Part shown: piece after piece, positions 11,916-24,170 of the stretch
How positions within the stretch are numbered: position 1 is the first letter of the stretch
How the letters are laid out: every line of letters starts with the position of its first letter
Program-made: the position numbers and the translations under genes
Notes under the pieces: generated by a model
Seen by the model: the letters and a program-made list of their open reading frames with translations, nothing else
Databases searched by the model: none
What the model was told of the DNA's origin: nothing
NCBI RefSeq assembly: GCF_019059575.1
Contig: NW_024883032.1
Location: forward strand, 1-64,000
DNA: 64,000 bases
Direction: 5' to 3'
From: Amphibalanus amphitrite
Lineage: Eukaryota > Arthropoda > Thecostraca > Balanomorpha > Balanidae

Positions 11916-13188
11916 CTGGGCGCGGCAGGTCGCCGTGGTGGCGCCGCCGCCGCTCGGTCTTGACAGCTCGCCGATCCTGTTACAGTCACAGGAGAACAGT
12001 CTGTCGGTGCCGCGGTGGCTAAAAAAGGCCCGGATGGCGCCCGGCTGACGCCGACCGCCCTGGCGAAGTATGACATACTCTCACACAGACACATAGACTG
12101 AGCGCCGCCCGACAGACTCACACCTACATACAGAAGACCAAGATTGGTTGGCTCTGACCTTCGGTCCCGCCCTCTGGATTGCATTTCTATTCCCTCCTCT
12201 AAAATCTCAAACAGCGGCAGCCTCGTTTCCAGCGAAAATCTTTCGACAATAGCCAAGCCTTTGTTTCGGTTTTCTGTTCTATTCTCGATGGCGCCTCAGC
12301 CTCTGACACGTTTCCAACTTAAAAGCGATGTTTTTCTTCGAACTTGTTTCGTTCTGTTTTCCACTGGTCTAGACGCTGGACTTGCATTAAAACTTCAAAT
12401 GGCTCAATGCACACAAATTTTCTGGAGTGGCAGCCCAGCTTTAAAAACCAGCCAAAGAGCCCCGCAAGCGAAAGAGTCAGGCGTGGCAGGCAAGCATGCT
12501 CCACTGGCAAATCCCTCCAGGAACTGACAATCCCTCTTCTTAGTGGATTCTGTTATTGACTGAGTCCCCTGCTAAAATTGAATTGATACCCAATTTAATT
12601 ATTCCTTGAAAGCTGCAAAACTTTAAGTCTCGACAAGCTGATTGCTTACACTGTCGGAGGCACTTTCACTGATATCAATGCATTGATTTGAATAAGTTCT
12701 TTATTTATATAATTGTGTGAACAGGAAATGGTAACTCGTGGTCACCTGCAACAGCATGACATCAATTTCGTAGCGAAATGCAATTAATTTGCAGTCCACT
12801 TAATGCACTTTCCCACCGTTTAATTAACTGTTCTTTCGAAACTTCAATATCAAGCTGCAAGCTACACAACGTGGTATAGCCTTTCAATGCATTTAACAGC
12901 AAGGCTCTCCTAACAGAAGTCGTACGATCACGGATCAAAGTAATACCTCAATTAATACAAAGAACGAAAGGTAATCCTGTTCTGTCATAATATATCGCGA
13001 ATGTTTCCCTTTCCTTCCATGCAGCACGGCTGCACGATGTAGGACTGCGTTTGTCATGTTAGAACCGTACTCTCAGGAATGGTCGACGGGAGATGTTATT
13101 GGAACTGAGCTTGGTGCAATTCTGTAAGCCATGCTCGTTGGTCTAAAATTACCTCGGCGCAGGAACGCTCACCGCCATAATGCTCCTC

Positions 13189-13219
13189 CGAAAATGTTGA
13201 TTGTTTGAATCAACATTTT
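13189..13219. repeat. Perfect short hairpin
   Basis: GAAAATGTTGATT is followed by a 5-base loop and its exact complement AATCAACATTTTC. It is a 13-base stem with no flanking context that suggests a terminator or processed RNA. Confidence 0.7.
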
Positions 13220-13682
13220 CAATCCGAAAATCTTTGCGTAGTATCGGAGCCCCTTGCGACTAAAGTACTGATTAAACTGCTCTCCTAAATCCTTGTGATC
13301 GCTTATATAATTTGACATGTGCGTCACAACGTTGAACGTTTTCTCGAAACTTCCAGCGCGGCAACGTCGGATGAAGCTACGTCTCAGTAGCTTACATAAT
13401 CGTCCCTAGATGGCAGCAGTGGTCTACGCCTGTAGGTATGCTGTACCGCCCAGCACGGCCGATGATATTTACAAGCGTAGAGAGGTTCCAGTATTTCAAT
13501 CTGCCATTATTAGAGAAGATGGGACTGCGATTCCCACAGGCGTCACATCTGTGCATTGGAGTTCCCGGTATCGATCGATACAACTGGAGCATATTGCACA
13601 GGTGTGCAGCGTTCATTGAGCCAACATCAATCACGCCGAACCGTGCCGGGCCACATGTCTCCTGCGGTGGCCTGCGCAGCTG

Positions 13683-14555
13683 GCGGGGGGGGGGGGGGGC
13701 GATACCGGCGCTGCCTGCCCGCTCTCTGCGACGCACGAGCACTACGTGAGTCAGGCAGCGAGTCCCTGAGCAGGGTAGCAAGCCAGCGAGCCGGTGCGCG
13801 GCGACCCCAGCGCCGCCCAGCGGCAGCCATGGCAAACCGCCGCGCCGGAGATACGGTGCAGTGACTCATCGGTCTACCGCGCCGCGCCGCGCCGGCCGAC
13901 CGCCGCCCCGCGGGAGTCGGCGGCCGTCTCCGCGAGCGGCGCCGACGCGACGTCGCGTGCTCAGTCGGGAGCGGCTCCTCACCCGCCGCCCCCGCACGGC
14001 CGCGGAATGTGCGTCACACCCCAGTCGCCGCACGCGCCGCCGTCGTCTTCACCCGCCCCTCCCAGCCCAGCCCAACCGCGCCGCCGCGCCTGGCCTCGCC
14101 TGCCCAGCCCAGGGAGGAAAACTGGGCACGTCACGGCGACTGTCACCGGACAGGGTGTGACTGGTGACGACACATTTCACTGCCTGGAACTAGCTGCCCT
14201 TAGAGCTCGGTCTGGCGGCGACGGTAACGGCGGCGGGGTGACACTCAGTCTGCCTCTGAGGTCACAGCCCAGCCGACCGCGGCGCGGCGGGGGTGTGGAC
14301 GACATTCCTAGCACAGCACCGACGCGGCCAGCGAACCCGCTGTGGTATATCCACCGCCCGTGTGGTGAGAAACTGCAGCCGCGACGGGCGCAGCTGGAAA
14401 GGCGGACAGGCATGCGACTCGGCGGCGGTGGAGCCCTTTCGCCGAGTTGCAGGCGCTCCGCTATCTCCCTCGCTGCACCAACCCGGCCTCTCCCGGCGGC
14501 CTACATTCCATTTCCAGGAGTGACCGATCTTTGCGAAACGGTGTCGGTATTAGCA

Positions 14556-14587
<32 letters not shown>

Positions 14588-14900
14588 CGACACACCACAT
14601 TAGCGGTGATGGAGCCGGCCGACGACTCTGCCCGCGGACGGAGGAGCAGCGGACCGGTCGACGGAGGGCGGGGCGTGCCGGCTCGTGCTATCGGGCCGTG
14701 ACCGCTCGTGACGCGGCCCGGTCGTGACGCGGCGGTGATGGCCGTCGTTACACGATGCGCCCGCGCCGCGCCGCGTGATGGACGCGCGTCTGTCGGGCTC
14801 GTCCCGGCGACGACGGCCGGCGGCGGCCACTTCCGGTCCGGCGCGGCCCGCTCCGTGACGGCACGACGTCGAGCCGCTGCTATCGCGGCGCTGAGCTGAC
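13683..14900. other. CpG-rich island with G and GGC runs
   Basis: Extremely GC- and CpG-dense sequence with a G run at about 13685-13700 and a (GGC)n run at 14555-14585. It could be a promoter CpG island. The 269-residue frame at 13794-14603 has no protein-like features. No transcription start or exon boundary can be defined from sequence alone. Confidence 0.45.
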
Positions 14901-17900
14901 GCGGCTGTCGGTATCGCGGCGCTGAGGAGCCAAAGCTGAGCGAGAGTAGCTCTCAGTAGATTTTGAACTTAACTGAGGACTCGGTAACTTAGTGATGTGC
15001 TTGCTTGCTTTCGTCAGAAACCTTTGACCCTGAGCAGATAGGAATGTTGACCGAATTCCTAACTGACCAGCCCCCAGTGGGTCGAAGTCAGCAGCTCAGC
15101 CGAGGCACCAATGTTTATCGTGGGGCCCATGCGCTGTGCATGCACTGTGCATCGCTTTGGCACGGCTCCGACAGCGCTGTCGTTGGAAGAGGCGTGATGC
15201 AACTGGCGGCGTCTCTGTAAACATTCTCTCCGTCTCTGTCGTGTTGCCTGTCCGCCCACCGGCCGGCCCCGCCCTCCTATCTCCCCCTGGCTCTCCGTGG
15301 GTCATCAGTCTCGCTGACATGGAGAGACACCACCAGGCGTTGACCGGCGTGCCCCCTCAGCCCCTCCCCCCGCGCACGATCGGCCGATCACGGTGACTCA
15401 CCGCCCCCCCCCGTGCCGCTACTCCCCCCAGACCGGTGGACCAGTCAGTTGGTCTGCACTGCAGCGGCTCCATCTAGGGACAAAACCGCCGACTGGGCCG
15501 GAATGTGACTCAGCGCTGCTGGGCTGTGGAGCGGCGCGTGGGGTGGGGTGTGGGGAGGGGGTAGGTGGTGAGGGACCGAGCGTTGAAATGAGATCTGTGC
15601 CGCCGGCTGGACTCCAGGGGACCGTATGAGTGACACGTCTCCCACGGCGCTACTGCAGGGCGCCTACTCGGAGCCGCCAATCTGGAAGAATTTCTGCACC
15701 GACACCGACCGACTTTTCATCTGTCGATGTCTCCGTTCGTCTGTGACGGTCTCCGGATGTTTCCGGACGTTCGTACTTCGTAGTCGTTTTTGGTTGTCTC
15801 CGCAAGCTGAGCGAGACTTTTTGTGGGACAGCCCCCGATGTTGTCCATCGTGGCACGCTTCCGTCTGCCGTATCAGAGTTTTCCAGTCGGCCGACCGCAT
15901 ATTGAAATCCTATGCAGGGGCGGCGTCGTACCCTTGCAAATGCTGATCTTCATCAATCTCCCGTCCCGGCGGATGTTCGCGCCAGCGAGCTGAAGTGGGC
16001 CGGCTGATAGGATTCCGATTCGCATATCTGTTTGTTGCCTCATCACTTTTCATTCTGTTCGTCTATTGTTTCCGAATTAAATCAGCGCACGCAATCGTGG
16101 CATCACGCGGGAGCCAGACGGCGGTTTGTCAGAGAAAGTGGCCGGCCGTAGCTGTCTGGCTGCCGATGCGTTTCCCACCGGCAGCCCATTCTGGAGTCGG
16201 TGTGACATCACATTAACCAAACTTGGCGTCACCGGCCTTTCTAAACACAATCCCACCTCACCGCTTGGCGGCCTGTTGGCTTCCCTCGTCCGTCCGTGTC
16301 CGCTGCCTTTCACACCCTGTCACCGGACTGTCGTACGCCCTGTCTCCCGACAGTTAGGTCCGGCAAACAATTTGTCTCTGTTGGTGGTCGCATTTGGGCC
16401 CATTCAGTGCCATGATTAGATCAGTGTCTGTCTATTGTCCCAGCGTATAGTTCCGATCTGTCTGGCGCTGGACAGCAGACAGCTCAGCCGTTGTGTGTCG
16501 TGCGTCCGTCCCCTCTCTCCCTCCCTCCCCTGCTCTACCGGCCGGCTGTTTAAATGGCCCGGTCGATGTCCCCTCCCCGTCCCCCGGTGTAACTGACCGC
16601 GCGCCGCTGCAGAGGGGGAGAGAGGGGAGCAGACGCGTGCCGGGAGCGGAGCTCAGAGCCAATCAGCACTCGGCGTCAGTGGTCCGCGCCAGGTGGTCCT
16701 CGCGCGCCGGACGCCGGTCCGCCGGTCCGCCGGTCCGATGGTCCATTGGTCCACCGGTCCGTCGCCCACGCCGGCACACCGGACACGGGGCGAGCCTAAC
16801 CAGCAGGTGGAGATTGGCAGTTCCGAGCTGCCGACCCTCCCAGGACCGCCCTCCGCCCTACGGCCGGCTGACGAAAAACGCCACTGGACGTCTCCTGTCT
16901 TGACGACGCCCTGGTAGATGTTTGATTGATGGCCAATCCTGTTATATGGATCTTATGCTTTGAAAAGATGAGCAGAAGCTGCGTCGGTGTATTTATTTTT
17001 ACGCACTCTCCTCCAAGAATTTCATGGATTACTATTCACTGGATCGCCAAGGATTTCTAATCTAACGGTATGGATCTCTTATAACACACGCTGAGAGCGA
17101 GCCAGCTAAAATCATTTCGATTCGCTCACCCTCGAGCTCCGTACGGTGTGCTCTATTAATGGCACTGCCTGCGTTTCGTGCCGGTTGGCTGTCGTACGGT
17201 TCTCGCGACACGACAGCCATCATGCGTGCCTCGCGACTCGGAGTCGGTTTTTATCGTCTGCACGGTGTCTGTGTCTCCTATGTACCGTCTGTTGTCTCCG
17301 CTGCGCTGGTCATCACTGGCCGTTACATTCCGGCGTGGACACCGTTGGGAGAGGCGTGGGTGCCGGCTGGATGTCGGTGGACACCGGTGGAGTGTGGACA
17401 CCGGTGGAGTGTGGACAATGGTGGAAACAAATCGAATGAACGCAGTCGAGAGAATGTCGGCAGTCGTATACGGCCGACTACGTGCTGCCGGCTGAAACCG
17501 AGCTACATCTCCAAACGGAAACGGACGGAGACTCGGGCAGCTCGACAGGTACTCAAAATTCAACCCATTTATCCACGACAAACCGACGACTGATAGGCAA
17601 ATGGATAGATCGGAAGCTATCAGTTGCTCGGTTGACAAATGGGGCCAGTCAGCAGCTGCAATGGCGCAACAGAAGTTCGGTTTGACCTCAAATGGTAATA
17701 CAGTGGATGGGCCAGGTAGATGATAGCTGCGTGTTTGTCTTTTCTTCTGATAAAGCAGAAGTTCATTTCGGTTACGTTACGTTCTGTGTAACCATTTCAG
17801 CGTTATGAGCCGCTAACGAACTTTTATCTCGTTCGGTATTTGATTTAGCTCCAGTGATGCATGGCTTACTAATGCACCAAGGAATAAGTAATCATACACA

Positions 17901-19370
17901 AAAGTTAATGTTTCAGGAAATGCATGCATAAATTTACGTGCGTCATTTAACGCTCAAGTTAGAACAGTAATCATCTTCCGCTTTTCTTATGAGCCATCAC
18001 ATTTGTTTATTTTGAAATCAATTATATCAAAGGGTCAGCCAAGCGGCCGATAGGGGCACCAACTGTGAATTTGGGGCTGCAAGGTCTGTTGGATTTGGTG
18101 CAAATCGGGGCTACAAGGCTAATGAACTGGGACTAGTCGGGTCAGTGGGTTAGCCGTCACGCCGAGGCCTGCTGGGGAGTTGAACAAGTGCTACAAACGC
18201 GGTCAGCCGCCGAGGCCAGCAGCAACGATATTCCGAGCGCCGGCGTTCCTGTGGCTAAGATCAGAGTCTGTGCTGCCCGATAGACGCGAAGACAAACATA
18301 ATGCAGCGGCTCGGCTGTGATAGGTGGGCAGATGTACTGCAGCCGGCGGTGTCAGAACGTGCCAGAAGTGTCAGTGGAGATGGGCCAAAGGAAGCGCCAG
18401 TCGCGTCATCTCAGTCTGGCCTACTGAATTTTCTTCCGCCTCCTGTCCGTGTCTAGGCTCTTGTCCTTGCTGGTCTGCGCCGTCACGGTCGCGTTGGAAA
18501 GGGATGACACCAAGAGAAGAGCGGGAATTTTCCATTTACTCCTAAAACCTCTTTCACATCGACATCATTTTGTCGTCGTGAACATGACATGACATAACAA
18601 TAAGTAACGGTTGTCTCGGCCTCCTGAACCATTTCGGCTTGAAAACTCCAGAGTCACGAAGGGACTGAAGACTGCCGATCAAGCGAAACACTTTACACTA
18701 TAGCGTTCGGACCATCAACCAAAACAACAGGTCATATTCGTAACCGTTCATCTGCGTGTGGGCTTCAGTCGTTATGTGGCTGGTGAGGCAAGACAAACAT
18801 TATCCAGTCACTACCACCGTTCCACTGACAGTCCCGGTGGTCTGCAGCGTCATGACTAGCCAGCGATGACGATTTCCGCACCGCTCGGACGGTGACCTCA
18901 GCCCTGCGGTACTGCCTCGGAACGCGTCCGGTCAGGGGGCTGGCCGAGCGCCGCCCGCCCCGTCTCGGTCCATGTTTATTGTATCTTTGCCCCGGCGCCG
19001 CGCTGGCGGCTGTTTGTGTTTCACTGGAGCCGTGCTCAGGTAGGTCGGCACCGCTGGATGACAGGGTAACACAGGCGAACACGGGGAACACGGATCACAG
19101 AACACACAGGCTGTAGAGCGGCACTCTGGTCCGTCCGACCCACCCTGACCTGACCCTACCCGGCCGCACCGCCCGCGCCAGGGAATGTGGCTGTTCCGGT
19201 GCTGCAGTGTGGGTGCACGCCGCACGGCATACCGACGCCAGTATGGGTAGCGGTCAGGGGCGTGTCACGTGCCCATAACCACCGCTGATTGGCGGCGCCG
19301 CGGCTCCTGGGAACCTCGGCGGCTGATGCCCGGCCTCCATGAAGGGCTGTGCAGCCAGCATGAAGGACAG
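14901..19370. other. Non-coding stretch with short degenerate repeats
   Basis: Contains a run of GGTCCGCC-type units at about 16712-16766 and a duplicated GGTGGAGTGTGGACACC at about 17379-17415. No exon, RNA gene or transposon boundary could be supported. Confidence 0.35.
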
Positions 19371-19434
19371 ATGACCGTCGCGTCGGCGGCGGCGCGGCGC
19401 CGGCACAGACGACGCCGTCACGCGGCGTCAGGAG
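19371..19434 (+). CDS. Weak candidate first coding exon
   Basis: An ATG at 19371 opens a short Arg/Ala-rich peptide (MTVASAAARRRHRRRRH, then AASG) that runs to a possible donor GGAG|GTGATG at 19434. It ends in phase 1, which is the phase needed by the exon starting at 23983. The donor is only moderate and the peptide is low-complexity, so this is a guess at the upstream partner. Other first exons are equally possible. Confidence 0.15.
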
Positions 19435-20969
19435 GTGATGAAGATGGCGTGCGGCTGGTTTAGAGGTGGCTAGGTGTAGTGCGTCCGCCGACCGTCGCCC
19501 CCCGTCCGGTGGAGGAGCTCGAGGGTGGCGGTTCTCTGCTGTGTGACCGAGACGCTCGGCTGGACACGACCGAGGAGCGTCCGCTGGATGGTGCTGGGGG
19601 AAGAGGTGCAGCCTGCCGCAACTATCGCCCGATCGGTGATGGAACTGGTGATGTGGTGTCTCTGATCGTCTGATGTCGCCATCAGATTAGCATGCGACCT
19701 GGGGATCTTTGGTGATGTGTTCCACTTTTTGTTAGCGCTTACCAATACACGTTTGGAATATTATTCTATTGATGGTGCTGATAAGTGATAGCCATCTTAT
19801 TCTTTTAGGAGTTTTATGTTAGCTTTGTGATATTCAATGTTTTATTTAAGGTGAAACGGGCGAAATTAATATCATGCATTGCACACTGCCATTAAAATAT
19901 AACTTCTGTTAGCGCTTATTAGTTAACTAAATTTATGTCACCATTCATAAAATGTGGTGACCTACATGATTGCCAAACTGGTATCCCTACTTTTGCTTGT
20001 CTTGGAACATTGTAGCCTGCTCCACTAGAAAGTGGAACCAGCTAAATTTGGTTTCAAGTGTAGGCAACGGTAACTAGCTCGTCATGGCCTGTCTGACAAC
20101 AATAATAAGCCCCATTCTATTGCCATTGTTTCAAATTTCATTCATTCGTTTTCTGGTAGTCTCTCATTTCACTTCAACAATTCGTGAGCTCTGGTATGAT
20201 TGTGTATTGTCTATCAGAATTTGTTCAATTTTAGCTTTCAAATGCACTCATACGGCGCCCGCATTGTGTATTGTCCGTCGCTAGGGAAGCACGCTTGTTT
20301 TCCGCTTCGACGCGCCTGTTTTCGACTCTGCAGAAAACGTGCACTCCCGTCTTTATCTGACACCGCTCTTCCTGCTCGAAACACGGTCCATGACGCCTGC
20401 ATGCCCGCACCAAGCTGTCAAAGTATAAATCTGTATGATCGACGGGAGAACTACCGACAACTTCGCCTCACGAGACCGCGGCTCTGCAGTTTGTGCAAGC
20501 CATCTGTGCTCCCCGAATCTGCCTCTGGCGCCGGCCTTAGCAGATTTCGGCCGCTGCATTGCAACATACATGTCTCCATCGCGGTGCAAACCAGTATCCC
20601 TAGGGAACACGAGCCCGGAGATACGGCAGCGGACATGTTGAGGTCCAGCTCTGCACCAGCCCCAGCCCCGACCCCGGCCCAGACTGCAGCTCGTATCACG
20701 ACCCGAGTGAATGATTGTCCGGTCGGAGACGGAGACACTAATGTCCGTGCCCTGTCCCCAGAGACTGGCATGACCGGAAGACCATCGGACAAATGATAGT
20801 CGTTTGATCTCTGCCCGTGGCGACAGGGCGGTCCCAAGGGTTTGGTTTGTCTGGAGTAAAACAGACGTCGGCATATACCTAATTGCGGGCTCTGTTTGGT
20901 GAAATGTGTTACCTTGGGCCACTGTGACTTTGTGACGTGGACTGGGTCTCCCAGTTAGGCCTCCCGCTA

Positions 20970-21859
20970 GGGGAAGTTGGGGCAATGCCGGAGTTGGGGC
21001 AAAGCCGAAATTCGAGATATTTCGAAAACCGTAAGACATGGATGCCACCTGTCAGTGATGCTCTGAAGCTTAAGTGACTACAATTATCGCATGTTTGTTA
21101 CGAGTCGTCATTCGGAATACTTCGGCTGTGAGGGCGCCAAGAGCGTTTTCAAGGTACGCGTTCCTTGTACTACATGCGCCTTTGAAGCTGCATTTCTTAC
21201 TCATTATGCTACCGTTTGTCTGGCCAATTCGGTCAAGTAATCTTCAGCATGTCTTTGCATTAGTGTGCTGCCTATTTGAAATTTATACGACACGTTGAAA
21301 AGTTATGGGCCTGCAAATGAAAGTATGGCTGGCTGGGGTAATGCCGAAAACGTGCAATTACGCACGTTAAAGCACGCTACGTGCACTTTACTGCTGTAGA
21401 ATAGCAACGCGAATTTTTAGTCACACAAATTACACTTTCAACCGACACAACGGCCTGTTACCTATAAGGAATTATTTACCTGGCATTTTCTTATTATATC
21501 ACACAATTGTAACTTCCAGTGTGCACCAAGCGTCCTCAAGCTCTTAAAACGCGTGTCAGCTTTGATAAATTCTGGATAAAGTTTGAGATAAAGTGGCAAA
21601 ACATCAATGTCGGCATTCCCCGTAGATCATTTCTCCCATTTTCGGCTTTCCCCGCAGTCCGGGGCAACGCCGAAAAAGTCACTTCTTTGATATTTTTAGT
21701 TTGTGTGCATAACGGTATGCGAATTCATCAGATGCGCCTGGTATGTTTGAAAGGCAAAAGACTGGCCTCTCGAATGATGCCAACAAGAATAGTTTATGTT
21801 GTCTACCTTGCGTGCTACGGGCGTCAGAAAAAAGTATTCGGCGTTCCCCCAACTTCCCC
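20970..21859. mobile_element. TA-flanked inverted-repeat element (Tc1/mariner/pogo-like MITE)
   Basis: The ends are GGGGAAGTTGGGGCAATGCC at 20970 and, inverted, GGGGAAGTTGGGGGAACGCC from 21859 inward, each flanked by TA (20968-20969 and 21860-21861). The motif GGGGCAANGCCGAAA recurs inside at about 20994, 21337 and 21660. No intact transposase frame is present. TA duplication points to the Tc1/mariner superfamily, but assignment needs a family search. Confidence 0.72.
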
Positions 21860-21861
21860 TA

Positions 21862-23982
21862 TGGTCTTCCAGTGATGATCTGTTGTTCAGAAATTTTCGA
21901 CTTATGCAATCGTTTCTATTATTCTATAGTCTTTTTTTTTTAGTATGACAGTATGACCGCGGGGTATTTTAGGATCGCAATTCTTCTGCCGTAATGTCTT
22001 GTTTTCTCCGGAGTGCGGGATGCGTCGGGATCCCCCAGTGGTCTGGCAGCGCGTTCTGAGATAGAGATTGCAGCTGAACTGACTCGCGAGATGCATCGTG
22101 CACTAGTGCGGAGCGAATGACCGCAGTTGTCCGGTCGTCCGGTGGTCTGATCTTTCGTACGTCGAATGGTCGGGCGAGCCGTTCGTTCAGTACGGTCGTC
22201 AGCTAGCCCGGCCGTTCAATGGTCCGATGGTTGGGTCGTCTGGTACGCTGGTTCGATGGTCCGCTGGCTCGGTTTTCCGGCAGTCCGGCCGTTCAGTGGT
22301 CCAGCGCCGGTCAGCACGCCGCTCCGGCCTGCAGACTCGACACACGGTCACGGCGCCGGACAGTCGGCAGGGTCATCGCTCTCAATTCACGGACGACATG
22401 CCGGAGACCCCTGACCGACACGGACCGGGCTCCACGCCGCCCGGCGAGGTCAGCATAGCGGTCATGCGGGTCACATCGAAACTGGCTGCTTGGGTTAGAA
22501 ATGAGGGTGTAATTTTTCGAATTCTGGCGGTGGCTGATGGTTAATCGTTGAGGCAGGAGGTGGCAAAATAAAAAATGGCGTATTATCGTACGACCTAACA
22601 AATGAGATGGAGTCTATGGGCTTCCACAGATGGAGTGAGCTTCCCGTGAACATAACATGCAGTTCGTGACTCGTGAGTCTCGCCCGCGGCAACTCACGAA
22701 ACTCCGTGACTGTACCACTAATGTGAAACCGAGCCCGGGCCGGGCCAGTTCTGCTGCAGCTGCAGTTCGTGGCCTGTCCCATAAGACCTTCTGTCTCCGG
22801 TTCACGAACCAAGAGACGGCAACATAACGGAGCCGTGAACTCACGGAACGGCCGTGCCGCTGTCTCCCTCGGCCAAATGTCGTGCTGGGATTTACAGAAG
22901 TCGCCGATCCGTGGCCGGGTGGGATTTCCTGTCTGGTCGATGCACATTGGGCGTGTCCCGCGCCGTGAGCCCACAGCTGCGGTTTTACGGTGCCGGGACA
23001 GATCGTCGTGTGCTCGGGAGTGCGTCTGGCCGGCTGTGACGGCCAACGCCTCTTCATTCGGCCCGGGGATGAGTGTTCAGCCTCTCCGCGGAGCACACCG
23101 GTGCAGTGTGCATCGCCGTGAGGGCCCGCGACAGGTACCGTTGGTGACAGTCCCGTGCGACTCTCCGGCTGACACGCTCCCTGATGAGCTTGGCTGACGG
23201 CCAGCGTCGGCGCCGACACGAGGCTCTCGCGTGTCGTCGGCGGCGGCGTCAGACTGTCGACCGTCCGACGGGAGAGCGAGGACGCGTGCCGTGCCGTGCC
23301 GTGCCGTGTCGCGTCGCGTCGCGCGGTGTCGTGCCCGTCGCCCCGCCCCGCCATCACACCGCACGCGCAGCCGTGGCCCAGTTCGGTGGGAGCGTGGTAA
23401 GCGCCGCGCCACCACCGTGTACGGTGCGCCGGGTTTGTCACGGCCGCGCAGGAAGGACAGCCGTGGGCTGCCGTCACGCCTCTCGCCGTGGTCTGTCGGC
23501 TCGGTAGTGGCGGCTCTCAGGGACACCCGTCCCCAGCAGCCCGTGTTTTCCCGTGGTGCCGCCCGTGACGGTGTTCGTGAGTGATCCGTGACGCATCGGG
23601 TGACGTCATCTCGGAAGGAATGAGTACAGATCGGTCTGCACCGAACGGCTCTTCCGCTGCTGTCGCTGTAATTGGGCGCCCTTGGTCGTCCAGGGTCTCT
23701 GGTCTGATTGTCGGGGCTGGCCGCTGACTGTACTCCGTCCCCTCCCCCCCCCGCTACAGTTCAGTGGAGTTTGACGAAACAGCCGCGCTCGGAACCACCT
23801 TGAACACGGACAGGTGTAACCGTGCGCTTTATCATCGGTAAAAATAACGCACTGTCCACGCCGGGGCCGCGGTGCTAGCTGAGCGTTTCGACCGGCTGAG
23901 GTGCACCTGCTTCCCATGGAATGGGTGGCAAGCGGAGTCTTGTGGCGGGTGGACTGCTCACAGCACTGTCTGTCTGTTCCAG
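21862..23982. other. Non-coding stretch upstream of the 23983 exon
   Basis: Includes degenerate GGTCCGNTGG-type units at 22140-22320 and a CGTGC/CGTCG run at 23284-23330. The 287-residue minus-strand frame at 22614-23477 and its neighbours are low-complexity translations of CpG-rich DNA. A polypyrimidine tract leads to the acceptor at 23982. Confidence 0.4.
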
Positions 23983-24170
23983 TGAGCTGCTTCTCGCCCA
24001 AATCAGCCGACAAACGGCGCAGTGAGGGCGACATCTCGGACGAAGAGGGCGACCCGAACGGCGTCGGCCGGCACCGGCGGCAGACGGCGGAGACCTGGGG
24101 CTGCGCCGATACCGACAACGATAAACACATCGACCCCGACACCGGCGCTCCGCGACCACTCGGAGAACAG
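23983..24170 (+). CDS. Internal coding exon, possibly upstream part of the PAM2 gene
   Basis: The acceptor CTGTCTGTCTGTTCCAG ends at 23982 and the donor GAACAG|GTGAGC follows 24170. The 188-base exon enters at phase 1 and leaves at phase 0. It encodes about 62 hydrophilic residues, beginning SCFSPKSADKRRSEGDISD and ending DTGAPRPLGEQ. The codon use and lack of stops are protein-like, with a mix of acidic (DISDEEGD) and basic (RHRR) clusters. I do not recognise the family. The next good plus-strand acceptor I found in phase 0 is at 40246, so joining would give ...PLGEQ-GPTQTVVRDPAMDF... across a 16 kb intron. That join is inference. Confidence 0.62.

Larger units (their letters stand above)
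10746..13682. other. Non-coding stretch
   Basis: No supported gene. It includes a GAGCACGGCCA minisatellite at 11792-11915 and a small perfect hairpin at 13189-13219; otherwise it is unremarkable. Confidence 0.35.

Noticed and set aside
13794-14603. 269-residue plus-strand frame
   Set aside because: Ends in poly-Ala from a GGC run and is Arg/Pro/Ala-rich throughout, as expected from a CpG island.
22614-23477. 287-residue minus-strand frame
   Set aside because: CpG-rich, no domain, no splice sites, and overlapping open frames on both strands.
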